Below are positions 1 to 8,657 of a DNA stretch of 64,000 nt, piece after piece. Below the pieces are notes generated by a model that saw only the letters and a program-made list of their open reading frames with translations, was not told the DNA's origin and ran no database searches. This DNA comes from Sandaracinobacteroides saxicola (GTDB taxonomy: Bacteria > Pseudomonadota > Alphaproteobacteria > Sphingomonadales > Sphingomonadaceae). The position numbers were made by a program, and so were the translations under genes. The DNA lies in the NCBI RefSeq assembly GCF_014117445.1, contig NZ_CP059851.1, positions 434,001 through 498,000 of the forward strand, read 5' to 3'. Position 1 is the first letter of the stretch; each line of letters opens with the position of its first letter.

Positions 1-246
1 GTGCGCGGTCAGGTCCTTGTGATAGAAGCCGTGCAGCCACATCTCGACGCCGGACGCGGCCCAGGCGCGCAGTTTCGCCTGGAAGGCCGGTGCCTTTGCC
101 AGCGGGCTTTCGCCCCAGAAATCGGGGACGACCAGCATGCCGAAGCGGGTGCCGACGCCGGCGGCGTGCAGCCCGTCGATCAGGCGGTCGATGCGCGCCT
201 CGTGGCGGGGCGACACGTCGTGGATGGTGATGAGGAGGCTGCGCAT
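1..246 (-). CDS. DUF2334-type polysaccharide deacetylase-like protein, 3' truncated by window edge
   Basis: The first 82 codons of a gene running off the left edge. The protein opens MRSLLITIHDVSP and continues through a pattern of alternating beta-strands and helices with a WLHGFYH segment near residue 75. The early HDVSP and the later HGxxH fit the metal-binding motifs of the DUF2334 / NodB-like deacetylases, which remove N-acetyl groups from cell-surface glycans. The ATG at 246 lies 6 nt after the kinase stop, so it is probably the third gene of the regulator-kinase operon. The C-terminal half is not visible, so substrate and catalytic completeness cannot be judged. Confidence 0.65.
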   Translation of the reverse strand, partial: MRSLLITIHDVSPRHEARIDRLIDGLHAAGVGTRFGMLVVPDFWGESPLAKAPAFQAKLRAWAASGVEMWLHGFYHKDLTAH

Positions 247-252
247 CGCGCG

Positions 253-1629
253 CTATGTGCGGCCGCTGGTGTCCAGCGGCAAGGTCACGCGGGCGCGCAG
301 GCCGCCTTCGGTGCGGTTTTCCAGCAGCACGTCGCCGCCATGGGCGCGGGCGATGGTGCGCACCACCGACAGGCCGAGGCCGATGCCGCCGGTTTCGCGA
401 TTGCGGCTGCGTTCCGTGCGGTAGAAGGGTTCGAATACGCGCTCCAGCTCGCCTTGGGGCAGGCCGGGACCATCATCGTCGATGTCGACGATGGCGAAGC
501 GACCGTCGCGATAGGCGCGCGCCCGGGCGCTGGCGCCGAATTTCTCGGCATTGTCGAACAGGTTGTTGAACAGGCGCCGCAGGTTGACGGGGTCGCCTTC
601 GACCACCAGCCGGTCCTCCGCGTCGGCCTGGACGCGACGGCCGGTGATCGCCATGTCGTCGGCGACACGCTCCACCAGGCTGCCGAGCTCGATGCGCTGG
701 CGTTCGCGGACCTCGTTGGCGCCGCGCACGAAGGCCATGGTGGCTGCGACCATCGCCTCCATCTCGGCGACGTCGCGTGCCATCGGATCGCGCTGCGGCT
801 CGTCGAGATTCTCGATGCGGAAGGCGAGGCGGGTGAGCGGCGTGCGCAGGTCGTGGGCGATGGCGCCGACCATCTGGGTGCGGTCGTCGACATAGGCGCG
901 CAGGCGCTGCTGCATCTGGGTGAAGGCGTGGGCGGCGCGCTGAACCTCGATCGGGCCATCGATCCGCGGCGGTGGCGCGCTGGGGTCGCGGCCGAGACGG
1001 TCGGCGGCGGCGGCGAGCGCGCGGAAGGGTTCGGCGAGGCGGCGGGCGAACAGCCAGGCGGCGGGCAGCATCAGGACGGCGCCGGCGAGAAACAGCAGCA
1101 GGAACTGCTGCTCCCAGCTTTCCAGCAGGCCGCGATTTTTCGGCTGGACGATCAGCCATCGGCCGTCCGGACGCTTCACGCTGATGACGAAATGGCCGAC
1201 CAGTGCCGGTTCGAGCGGGGCATTGGCGGCGGCGTCGCGGGGGATCAGGTGGACGATCTTGCCATTCTGCTGCCGGTCGAGATCGAGAATGACGTTGCCC
1301 TGGGGCAGGCCGAGCTGGCGCGCCAGGGTGCCGGCGAGCAGCGGCCCGGCGGCGCCGTCCTGAGGATCGAAGGGGCGTGGTTTGTCATCCGGGACATAGC
1401 TGAGGCGGCCATTGGCACCGCGGGTGCCGCCGCTTTCGATGCCGATGGCAATGGAGGTGAGGCCGATCGACAGGATGGGGGGTGGCTTGACCAGGGTGAG
1501 GACGGCGAGGTTGATGCCCTGCGCGACGGCAAGCGTGGCGAGGACCAGCAGCAGGATGCGCGCGAACAGTGACCGGCGCAGGCGGGAGAGGGCCTCCAGC
1601 CAGTTTCTCGGGGGGGCGTTGAGCGGCAA
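253..1629 (-). CDS. Sensor histidine kinase of a two-component system
   Basis: A 458-aa inner-membrane sensor kinase. A first membrane helix (about residues 22-46) and a second (about 176-195) flank a periplasmic segment of about 130 residues. A HAMP-like stretch follows, then the H-box AHDLRTPL with phospho-accepting His259, the N-box NNLFDNAEKFG (355-365), the G1 box DIDDDGPGL (382-390) and the G2 box GGIGLGL (414-420). Architecture matches EnvZ/RstB-type kinases. The predicted start is a TTG at 1629, 4 nt after the regulator stop, without a strong ribosome site; translation is probably coupled. All catalytic motifs are intact. The signal it senses is unknown, but the divergent efflux operon is an obvious candidate target of the pair. 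Confidence 0.9.
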   Translation of the reverse strand: MPLNAPPRNWLEALSRLRRSLFARILLLVLATLAVAQGINLAVLTLVKPPPILSIGLTSIAIGIESGGTRGANGRLSYVPDDKPRPFDPQDGAAGPLLAGTLARQLGLPQGNVILDLDRQQNGKIVHLIPRDAAANAPLEPALVGHFVISVKRPDGRWLIVQPKNRGLLESWEQQFLLLFLAGAVLMLPAAWLFARRLAEPFRALAAAADRLGRDPSAPPPRIDGPIEVQRAAHAFTQMQQRLRAYVDDRTQMVGAIAHDLRTPLTRLAFRIENLDEPQRDPMARDVAEMEAMVAATMAFVRGANEVRERQRIELGSLVERVADDMAITGRRVQADAEDRLVVEGDPVNLRRLFNNLFDNAEKFGASARARAYRDGRFAIVDIDDDGPGLPQGELERVFEPFYRTERSRNRETGGIGLGLSVVRTIARAHGGDVLLENRTEGGLRARVTLPLDTSGRT

Positions 1630-1633
1630 CCAA

Positions 1634-2374
1634 CTAGCGCCGGGTCACCTTGGGGGTGAACATATAGCCTTCGTTGCGGATGGTGCGGATCAGCTCGTCC
1701 GTGGAATGGCTGGCGCCGTCGAGCTTCCGCCGCAGCCGGCTGATCTGCACGTCGATGGCGCGGTCGTACGCGTCGGAATCGCGGCCGCGCGCCATGTCGA
1801 GCAGCTGGTCGCGCGTGAGGACGCGCTGCGGACGTTCGACAAAGACCCGCAGCAGGCTGAATTCCCCGTCCGACAGGTTGATGAGGACGCCATCGGGCGA
1901 GCGCAGCTCGCGCCGGACCAGGTCGAGGCGCCAGCCGGCGAATTCGGCGATGACGCCGCTGACATCGCCGGTCTCGCGCGGTTCGTGGCGACGGCGCAGC
2001 ACGGCGCGGATGCGGGCGAGCAATTCGCGCGGGTTGCAGGGCTTGGCGACATAATCGTCCGCCCCGACCTCCAGCCCGACGATGCGGTCGGTGTCCTCTC
2101 CCATGGCTGACAGCATGATGATGGCGGGGCCGCCGGGTGCGGCAATGCGCCGCGCGATGGCAAGGCCATCCTCCCCGGGCATCATCAGGTCGAGCACCAT
2201 CAGGTCGAACGGCTGTGATGAGGTGGCGATGATCTTGTCCATGGCGACGCCATCCTCGGCGGTTTCGACATCATATCCATGCTTGCCAAGGAATTCGGCG
2301 ACGACGGAGCGGATGCCGGGATCGTCGTCGACGATCATGATGCGGGGGTTCACCATTGGAACTTCGGTTTCCAT
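1634..2374 (-). CDS. OmpR-family response regulator
   Basis: A 246-aa two-domain regulator. The receiver domain has an acidic pocket (IVDDD, residues 14-18), phosphoacceptor Asp62 in VLDLMMPGEDG, the switch Ser89 and the conserved Lys111 in ADDYVAKP. A winged-helix DNA-binding domain of the Trans_reg_C type occupies about residues 145-240 and ends with the usual DVQISRLRRKLD recognition region. The start is uncertain: ATG at 2374 (METEVPMV) or ATG at 2356 (MVNPRIMIVDDD); neither has a well-spaced Shine-Dalgarno. It is first in an operon with the kinase and a deacetylase-like gene and is divergent from the MacAB-TolC-type operon, which it may control. Confidence 0.9.
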   Translation of the reverse strand: METEVPMVNPRIMIVDDDPGIRSVVAEFLGKHGYDVETAEDGVAMDKIIATSSQPFDLMVLDLMMPGEDGLAIARRIAAPGGPAIIMLSAMGEDTDRIVGLEVGADDYVAKPCNPRELLARIRAVLRRRHEPRETGDVSGVIAEFAGWRLDLVRRELRSPDGVLINLSDGEFSLLRVFVERPQRVLTRDQLLDMARGRDSDAYDRAIDVQISRLRRKLDGASHSTDELIRTIRNEGYMFTPKVTRR

Positions 2375-2772
2375 CCTTTGCGCGTTATGCGCGAAACGTA
2401 GCGTCCATATGTCCGCAACGCAACGCGGCGGCGTCGCGTATGTCAGCATGGATTTGCACCGACATGCGGCCGCAATGTGGGCCGATGAACCTGCGTCATC
2501 GAATCGTCGCGGCAGACCCCCATGGTCGCCGCCGTCGGGCCTGCCCGAAAGGGTGGACACGGTGATGCGGCCTGCTGCCGCGACGTAGGTGGCCCGGTCG
2601 GACCCTGCCCCTGTCCCCGACCGGGCCACCGGCTCGACCATTGCCAAGCGGGCGGGTGATTCCCACGACGGGTGCGGTATAGGAAATCGATGCGAATAGC
2701 ACCTGTCATTCTTTCCGGATTTTGCATTTTTGCAACGAAGGCGCCGGACTGTGGCCGCAGGGTGACGCCGGA
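2375..2772. promoter_or_regulatory. Divergent intergenic region between the response regulator and the efflux operon
   Basis: About 400 bases with no convincing gene, holding promoters for both directions. The outstanding element is an inverted repeat with perfect 14-nt arms (2588-2601 and 2617-2630, arm GGTGGCCCGGTCGG) around a 15-nt spacer. There is no T tract, so it reads more as an operator or an mRNA structure than as an intrinsic terminator. I see no confident -35/-10 pair. Confidence 0.5.
2588..2630. repeat. 14-bp perfect inverted repeat upstream of the efflux operon
   Basis: The arms at 2588-2601 and 2617-2630 are exact reverse complements. It lies 143 nt upstream of the TolC-family start and about 214 nt upstream of the regulator start. 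It could be a regulator-binding site or a stem-loop in a 5' leader. Confidence 0.6.
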
Positions 2773-4182
2773 ATGAGGCAACGACAGGTTGCAACCGGGA
2801 CATGGTGGCTGCTGCTGGGGATCGCGACGGCGGTGCACGCCGGCGCGGCGCTGGCGGGGGACGATCCGCGCGGTCTGATGCCGCCGTCCGCGCCGGACTA
2901 TCGGCTGACGGGCGTTTCCGGGCCGGAGCGCTGCCCGACGGAGGTCGGCGCGGCGCCCTTGACTCCGGTGGCGCTGGTTGACCTGGCGCTGTGCCGGAAC
3001 CCCAATCTGCGGGCCGCCTGGGCGGCGAACCGCACCGCGGCGGCGCAGGCGGGACAGGCGCGGGCCAGCCTGTTGCCGACGCTGAGCGCGGCGCTGACGC
3101 CGGGGGCGAGTTACAGCGAGAGTTTCGGCAGCGGCACCCTTCCCGGATCGAGCACCAATGCGACGGCGACCGCGAGCCTGAGCCTGAACTGGCTGCTGTT
3201 CGACTTTGGCGGGCGGCGGGCGCGGATCGATGCGGCGGATGCCGCGCGGGGGGTGGCGCTGGCGGGGTTCGCCGACAGCGCGCAGGGCGTGGTGGCGCAG
3301 GTGGTGCAGGGCTATAACAGCGTGATCGCGGCCGAGGCGGCGGACGTGGCGGCCCGGGAGAGCCTGCGTTTTGCCAGCGTCAGCCTGGAGGCGGCACGGG
3401 CGCGGGAGGCGGCGGGCGTGGGCCTGCGGTCCGACACGTTGCAGGCGCAAACCGCCTTTTCACAGGCGCAACAGGTGCAGCGACAGGCGGAGGGACAGGT
3501 GGCGATCGCGCGCGGCCAGCTGGCGGTGAGCGTGGCATTGCCGCCGGATGCGCCGCTGCTGCTGGCGCCGCCGCCGGCGCTGGAGACCGGCCGGCTGATG
3601 AACGAGCGCGCCGATGCGCTGATCCGCGAGGCCGAGCGCGCGCGCCCCGACCTGCGCCGGGCGAGCGCCAACCTGGCGGTGGCGGAGGCCAATCTGCGCG
3701 CCGCGCGGGCGGACCGGGCGCCGACCGTCAGCCTTGGCGTGGCACCACAGGTGAGTTTGAACGATGCGCAGCGCAACAGCGCCGCCGGCAGCGTGGGGGT
3801 GACGCTGAGCATCCCGCTGTTCACCGGCTGGTCGCGCACCTATGCCGTCGCCGCGGCGACGAGCGAGGTGGACCGCAATGCCGCGCAGTTCGAGGCGAGC
3901 CGGCAGGCGGCGGGGCTGGATGTGTGGACGGCGTTGCAGACGCTGCGGACGCAGGCGGCGACACTGGACGCGGCGCGGGCCGCCTTTGACAGCGCGGCGG
4001 CGGCAGCGGGGCTGGCGCAGGGGCGGTTCCGTGCCGGGGTTGCCAGCATCACCGAACTGCTGAATGCGCAAAGCAGCCTGGCCAACGCGCAGCAGGCGCT
4101 GGTGGCGGCGGATTTCGGTGTGCGCAGTGCCAATGTGACGCTGGCGCGGGCGGTGGGCATGGTGGGGGAGGCGGTTCGATGA
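2773..4182 (+). CDS. TolC-family outer-membrane efflux protein
   Basis: 469 aa with an N-terminal signal peptide (hydrophobic core in TWWLLLGIATAVHAGAALA) and no lipobox. The body has two related halves of long Ala/Gln-rich helices. The N-terminal half contains LALCRNPNLRAAWAANRTAAAQ and the C-terminal half GRFRAGVASITELLNAQSSLANAQ, both typical of TolC-family repeats. It would form the trimeric outer-membrane channel for the adaptor and ABC transporter encoded directly downstream. The ATG at 2773 is chosen because it places the signal peptide correctly; an earlier in-frame ATG at 2722 would add 17 polar residues before it. The stop overlaps the adaptor start as ATGA. Confidence 0.9.
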   Translation: MRQRQVATGTWWLLLGIATAVHAGAALAGDDPRGLMPPSAPDYRLTGVSGPERCPTEVGAAPLTPVALVDLALCRNPNLRAAWAANRTAAAQAGQARASLLPTLSAALTPGASYSESFGSGTLPGSSTNATATASLSLNWLLFDFGGRRARIDAADAARGVALAGFADSAQGVVAQVVQGYNSVIAAEAADVAARESLRFASVSLEAARAREAAGVGLRSDTLQAQTAFSQAQQVQRQAEGQVAIARGQLAVSVALPPDAPLLLAPPPALETGRLMNERADALIREAERARPDLRRASANLAVAEANLRAARADRAPTVSLGVAPQVSLNDAQRNSAAGSVGVTLSIPLFTGWSRTYAVAAATSEVDRNAAQFEASRQAAGLDVWTALQTLRTQAATLDAARAAFDSAAAAAGLAQGRFRAGVASITELLNAQSSLANAQQALVAADFGVRSANVTLARAVGMVGEAVR

Positions 4183-5447
4183 TGGCGCTGGTGCGGCGGC
4201 GGTGGGGCTGGGCGCTGCTGGCGCTGATCGTGGTGGCGCTGGCGGCCTGGTGGGGGCTGCGATCCGAGGACAAGGGCGCGCAATATCGCACGGCGGAGGT
4301 GCTGCGTGGCGACCTGACCGAGGGGGTGACGGCGAACGGCACGATCAACCCGGTGCGCGTGATCAATGTCGGCACGCAGGTGTCGGGCACGGTCGCGAAG
4401 CTGAATGTCGATTTCAACGACCGGGTGACCGCGGGGCAGGTGCTGCTGGAGCTGGATCCGCGCGTCTATCAGGCACGGCTGGCGGCGAGTGAGGCGACGC
4501 TGGCGCAGCTGCGGGCGACGGCGGCCTTGCAGGCGGCGAACGCGGCCCGGGCGGCGAACCTGCGCAAGCAGGATTTCATCAGCCAGCAGGATTATGAGAC
4601 GGCGCGGGCGACGGCGGCCGCCAGCAGCGCGCAGGTCAGAAGCGCCGAGGCGCAGATCGTGCAGGACCGGACCAACCTGGGTTATACCATCATCCGCGCG
4701 CCGGTGAGCGGCGTGGTGATCAGCCGCCAGGTCGATCTGGGGCAGACGGTGGCGGCGAGTTTCCAGACGCCGACGCTGTTCACGCTGGCGCTCGACCTGA
4801 CCAAGATGCAGATCGAGGCCTCGATCGCCGAGGCCGATGTGGCGAAGGTGAAGGTGGGGCAGGCGGTACGGTTCGACGTGGACGCATTCGGCGGCCGGCA
4901 GTTCGCGGGCACGGTGCGGCAGGTGCGCCTGAACCCGGTGACGCAGCAGAATGTGGTGACATACACCGCGATCGTGGCGGTCGATAATCCCGACGGCGCG
5001 CTGCTGCCCGGGATGACGGCGAACGCGCAGTTCCGGGTGCGGGACTATGCGGGTGTGTTGCTGCTGCCCAATGGCGCGATGAGCTGGAAGCCGGCGGACT
5101 GGACGCGCGCCCGGGCGGCGCAGGAAGGACCGCCCAACCCCTTTGGCGGGGGGGCGGCCGACCCGTCGAAGAAGACCATCGGTGACGCGCGCTTGCGCGA
5201 TCCGGGCGATGTGACGGTGTTCGTGCTGGGCGCGGATGGCCGGGCGGTGCCGCGGCGCATCCGGGTGGGCGCGTCGGACAATGATTATTCGGTGGTGACG
5301 GCGGGCGAATTGAAGGCCGGCGACAAGGTCATCGTGGGTGAGCTGAAGCCGGGCGAGGCGAGCGCCAGCGCCGGGCCGGCGACGAAAAGCGATGACCGCA
5401 AGGCGCGGGCGGGTGCGGCGGGCGGCGGCCACCCGCCGGGCATCTGA
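4179..5447 (+). CDS. macA: MacA-like periplasmic adaptor (membrane-fusion protein)
   Basis: 422 aa. A single N-terminal membrane anchor (about residues 9-26) is followed by a barrel-sandwich hybrid segment (GTQVSGTVAKLNVDFNDRVT), a coiled-coil hairpin (about 105-160), the second lipoyl half (IIRAPVSGVVISRQVDLGQTV) and beta-barrel and membrane-proximal domains. This is the HlyD/MacA order. It connects the inner-membrane ABC transporter to the TolC-family channel. Gene order TolC, MacA, ATPase, permease with 1-7 nt overlaps indicates one operon. The C-terminus has a Lys/Gly/Ala-rich tail. The gene symbol is by family resemblance; the exported substrate (macrolide, peptide, lipid or siderophore) is not indicated by the sequence. 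Confidence 0.88.
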   Translation: MMALVRRRWGWALLALIVVALAAWWGLRSEDKGAQYRTAEVLRGDLTEGVTANGTINPVRVINVGTQVSGTVAKLNVDFNDRVTAGQVLLELDPRVYQARLAASEATLAQLRATAALQAANAARAANLRKQDFISQQDYETARATAAASSAQVRSAEAQIVQDRTNLGYTIIRAPVSGVVISRQVDLGQTVAASFQTPTLFTLALDLTKMQIEASIAEADVAKVKVGQAVRFDVDAFGGRQFAGTVRQVRLNPVTQQNVVTYTAIVAVDNPDGALLPGMTANAQFRVRDYAGVLLLPNGAMSWKPADWTRARAAQEGPPNPFGGGAADPSKKTIGDARLRDPGDVTVFVLGADGRAVPRRIRVGASDNDYSVVTAGELKAGDKVIVGELKPGEASASAGPATKSDDRKARAGAAGGGHPPGI

Positions 5448-6184
5448 TGGCGCTGCTCAGCCTGCATGACGTGGTGAAGGACTATGCCTCCGAGGCCGGG
5501 AGCTTTCGCGCGCTGCACGGCGTGAGCTTTGATGTGGCCGAGGGCGAGCTGATGAGCATCATGGGGCCATCGGGATCGGGGAAATCGACGCTGATGAACA
5601 TCATCGGCTGCCTGGACGTGCCGAGCGAGGGCGTGTTCCGCTTCGACGGCCAGGATGTGTCGGGGCTGGACGAACGGGCACAGGCGAGCCTGCGCAACCG
5701 CGACATCGGTTTCGTTTTCCAGCAGTTCAACCTGCTGCCGCGGCTGAGCGCGCTGGGCAATGTGGCGTTGCCCCTGGTCTATGCCGGCGTGGCACGGGCG
5801 GAGCGGGAGGCGCGGGCGGCGGAACTGCTGGGGCTGGTGGGGCTGGCGGACAAGCCGGCGTCGCGGCCGAGCCAATTGTCGGGTGGGCAGCAGCAGCGGG
5901 TGGCGGTGGCACGGGCGCTGGCGACGCAGCCGCGCCTGCTGCTGGCCGATGAGCCGACCGGTGCACTGGATACAAGGACCGGTGCCGAGGTGCTGGCGAT
6001 GTTCAAGGCGCTGAATGCAGACCGGGGTGTGACGGTGGTGATCGTGACGCATGATCCGGGCGTGGCGGCGGCGACCAACCGCGTGGTGCGGATCCAGGAC
6101 GGGCTGATCCTTTACGATGGCCCTCCAACCGCGGAGGCGCTGGCGGGGGCGGGTCATGATTTCGGGAGTGTCGCGGCATGCTAG
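5447..6184 (+). CDS. ABC transporter ATP-binding protein, MacB/LolD type
   Basis: 245-aa nucleotide-binding subunit. Walker A GPSGSGKST at residues 40-48, Q-loop Gln in FVFQQFNLLP (about 92), signature LSGGQQQR at 144-151, Walker B LLLADEPTGALD from 164 and switch His202. The pattern with GALD after the Walker B is characteristic of the MacB/LolD/FtsE subfamily, which powers mechanotransmission rather than classical transport. The ATG shares one base with the adaptor stop, and the stop overlaps the permease start by 7 nt. In canonical MacB the ATPase and membrane parts are fused; here they are separate polypeptides, as in many alphaproteobacteria. Confidence 0.93.
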   Translation: MALLSLHDVVKDYASEAGSFRALHGVSFDVAEGELMSIMGPSGSGKSTLMNIIGCLDVPSEGVFRFDGQDVSGLDERAQASLRNRDIGFVFQQFNLLPRLSALGNVALPLVYAGVARAEREARAAELLGLVGLADKPASRPSQLSGGQQQRVAVARALATQPRLLLADEPTGALDTRTGAEVLAMFKALNADRGVTVVIVTHDPGVAAATNRVVRIQDGLILYDGPPTAEALAGAGHDFGSVAAC

Positions 6185-7401
6185 GCTCGATGCTCGCCGA
6201 AGCCTGGAGTGCGCTGGTTGCCAATCGCTTGCGGTCGGGGCTGACGATGCTGGGGATGATCATCGGGGTGGCCTCGGTGATCCTGCTGCTGGCGTTGGGG
6301 GGCGGGGTGCAGAAGCGGGTGAGCGAGAGCATCTCGGCCCTGGGATCGAACCTGCTGATCATCACCTCGGGCTCGGCGCAGGGGCGGGGCGGGATCAGCC
6401 AGGGGGCGGGCACGGGGCCGACGCTGACCCTGGATGATGCGGAGGCCATCGGCGCGTTGCCGGACGTGGTGGCGGCGGCGCCGTCCGGCGCGCTGGCGGC
6501 GCAGGTGGTGGCGGGGCCGACCAACTGGCTGACGCAGGTGCAGACCAGCACGCCGGCCTGGTTCGCGGTGCAGGACTGGTTCCCCGACGAGGGCCGGGCC
6601 TTCACCGAGATGGAAAACCGGGCCGCGGCGCGGGTGGCGGTGATCGGCGCGACGGTGGCCGACAACCTGTTCGGCGCCAATGATCCGCTGGGCCAGCAGG
6701 TGCGCATCAGGGGCGTGACCTTCACCATCATCGGCATCCTTCCCAAGAAAGGCCAGGGCATCGGCGGGCAGAACCGCGACGATGTGGTGGTGGTGCCATT
6801 GTTGGCGGCGCAGCGGCTGATCCAGGGCGGCGGCGCGTTCCGGCGCAGCATCCGGACGATCTCGGTCAGCGTGACGCGGCCCGAAGCGGTGGATGACGTG
6901 CAGGATGTGATCGGCGCGATGCTGCGGCGGCGGCACGGACTGGCGCCGGGCGTGCCCGATGATTTCACCATCACCAACATCACCGCGGTGGGGGACACGT
7001 TCAAGGAAACGACGCAGGCGCTCAGCCTGCTGCTGGGGGCGATCGGCGGCATCAGCCTGGTGGTGGGCGGCATCGGCATCATGAACATCATGCTGGTGAG
7101 CGTGACCGAGCGGACGCGGGAGATCGGCATCCGCATGGCGATCGGCGCCAGTCGGGCGGCGGTGCGGTTGCAGTTCCTGCTGGAAGCGCTGATGCTGAGC
7201 CTGGTGGGATGCCTGGCGGGCGTGATGATCGGCGTGGGGCTGACCTTGATCGCCGGCAAGGCGCTGCCGTTCGCGCCCGTCATCACGGCGGGTTCGATCG
7301 TGACCAGCTTCCTGATTTCCGCGGGGATCGGCATTTTCTTCGGCTGGTATCCGGCCAACCGGGCGGCGAAACTGAGCCCGATCGAGGCCTTGCGCAGCTG
7401 A
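6178..7401 (+). CDS. ABC transporter permease, MacB/FtsX type
   Basis: 407 aa. An N-terminal membrane helix (about 20-42, MLGMIIGVASVILLLALGGG) precedes a large periplasmic MacB-PCD domain (about 45-265), and three further helices follow near 275-300, 325-355 and 365-390. The motifs GGIGIMNIMLVSVTERTREIGIRMAIGA and AGIGIFFGWYPANRAAKLSPIEALR are diagnostic of MacB-type FtsX permeases. It dimerises with the ATPase and couples ATP use to conformational change of the adaptor-TolC channel. It is the last gene of the efflux operon; the next gene starts 38 nt on. Confidence 0.92.
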   Translation: MLGSMLAEAWSALVANRLRSGLTMLGMIIGVASVILLLALGGGVQKRVSESISALGSNLLIITSGSAQGRGGISQGAGTGPTLTLDDAEAIGALPDVVAAAPSGALAAQVVAGPTNWLTQVQTSTPAWFAVQDWFPDEGRAFTEMENRAAARVAVIGATVADNLFGANDPLGQQVRIRGVTFTIIGILPKKGQGIGGQNRDDVVVVPLLAAQRLIQGGGAFRRSIRTISVSVTRPEAVDDVQDVIGAMLRRRHGLAPGVPDDFTITNITAVGDTFKETTQALSLLLGAIGGISLVVGGIGIMNIMLVSVTERTREIGIRMAIGASRAAVRLQFLLEALMLSLVGCLAGVMIGVGLTLIAGKALPFAPVITAGSIVTSFLISAGIGIFFGWYPANRAAKLSPIEALRS

Positions 7402-7439
7402 GGGCAGGAACCGCTGCCCGTTCCATCGGTTGCGACCTT

Positions 7440-8657
7440 ATGCAGGACGACAAGATATTGCTGGCGGTGGCCGGGCTGGCGGTGATTGTGGCGCATTGGG
7501 TGCCGCGCCTGTTCACCCGGCGCGAGCCGTCGGCGACGCCCTTGCTGCTGCTGGGCGGGATGCTGATCGGGCTGCTGCTGCCGGAGGTTGCCGAGACAAT
7601 CGATCCGGCGCGATCGCATGGGCTTTGGGAGCGGGTAACCGAAGCCTGCGTGATCGTCAGCCTGTTCGGCACGGGGTTGCGCATCGACCGGCCGCAGGAC
7701 TGGCACCGTTGGTTGCCGACCTGGCGGCTGCTGCTGATCGCCATGCCGCTGACCATCGCCGCGATGGCGCTGGGCGGGCTGATGCTGGGGCTGCCGCTGG
7801 CGAGCGCGCTGCTGCTGGGGGCGATGCTGGCGCCGACCGACCCGGTGCTGGCGAGCGGCGTGCAGGTCGGCAAGCCGACCGAGGGGGGCGAGGAGCCGGT
7901 GCGCTTTGCGCTGACCACCGAGGCGGGGTTGAACGACGGGCTGGCCTTTCCCTTCGTGCATCTGGCGATTCTGGCGGCGCTGGCGGGCGGGATCAGCGGC
8001 GGCCTGTTGGGGGAATGGGCGCTGCGGGACGGGCTGATGCGCATCGGCGTGGGCGCTCTGGCCGGGGCGGCGATCGGCTGGGCCGCGGGTGTGCTGTTGT
8101 TCCGCTGGCCACGCGGCAACCCGCTGGCACGGACGGAAGCGGGCGTGGTGGGGCTGGGTGTGGTGGCGCTGGTCTATGGAGCGACCGAATTGCTGCATGG
8201 CTATGGTTTTGTGGCGGCGTTTGTTGCCGGGCTGATGGTGCGACGGGCGGAGGAGGGGCATGAATTCCAGAAGACGCTGCACGGTTTTGCCGATGCGACC
8301 GAGCTGTCGCTGACGGCGCTGCTGCTGTTGGGGCTGGGCATGGCGTTGCCGGCGCTGTGGCCGGCGATGGGGTGGCCGGCGCTGGGCCTGGCGGCGCTGC
8401 TGGTGCTGGTGGTGCGGCCGGCGGCGGGGTGGCTGAGCCTGATGGGGTCCGCGATGGATGCGCGGCAGAGGCGGGTGACGGCCTTTTATGGGATCAGGGG
8501 CATCGGGTCGGTCTATTACCTCGCCTATGCCGCCGGCAAGGCGGAGTTCGCGGCGCTCGACCTGCTGTGGGGCACGCTGGCGCTGGCGATCATCCTGTCG
8601 ACGCTGACCCATGGCCTGACGGCGGAGCGGGCGGTGGAGGCGGCGGAGACCGGTTAG
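7440..8657 (+). CDS. CPA1-family cation:proton antiporter
   Basis: 405 aa, almost entirely hydrophobic with about 12 predicted membrane helices. GAMLAPTDPVLASGVQVG carries the conserved TDP of the Na+/H+ exchanger domain, and ALTTEAGLNDGLAFPFVHL carries the E-x-G-x-N-D-G cation-binding motif of CPA1 antiporters. It would exchange Na+, K+ or Li+ for protons across the inner membrane. Transmembrane helices such as YGFVAAFVAGLMVRRAEEGHEF and FYGIRGIGSVYYLAYA match the family. The ATG at 7440 is the only sensible start. The stop overlaps the convergent photolyase stop by 4 nt. Confidence 0.88.
   Translation: MQDDKILLAVAGLAVIVAHWVPRLFTRREPSATPLLLLGGMLIGLLLPEVAETIDPARSHGLWERVTEACVIVSLFGTGLRIDRPQDWHRWLPTWRLLLIAMPLTIAAMALGGLMLGLPLASALLLGAMLAPTDPVLASGVQVGKPTEGGEEPVRFALTTEAGLNDGLAFPFVHLAILAALAGGISGGLLGEWALRDGLMRIGVGALAGAAIGWAAGVLLFRWPRGNPLARTEAGVVGLGVVALVYGATELLHGYGFVAAFVAGLMVRRAEEGHEFQKTLHGFADATELSLTALLLLGLGMALPALWPAMGWPALGLAALLVLVVRPAAGWLSLMGSAMDARQRRVTAFYGIRGIGSVYYLAYAAGKAEFAALDLLWGTLALAIILSTLTHGLTAERAVEAAETG

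Noticed and set aside
1-1572. A 523-codon plus-strand open frame at the left edge
   Set aside because: It is antisense to an intact histidine kinase and deacetylase start; its product has no recognisable features and arises from GC-rich codon structure.
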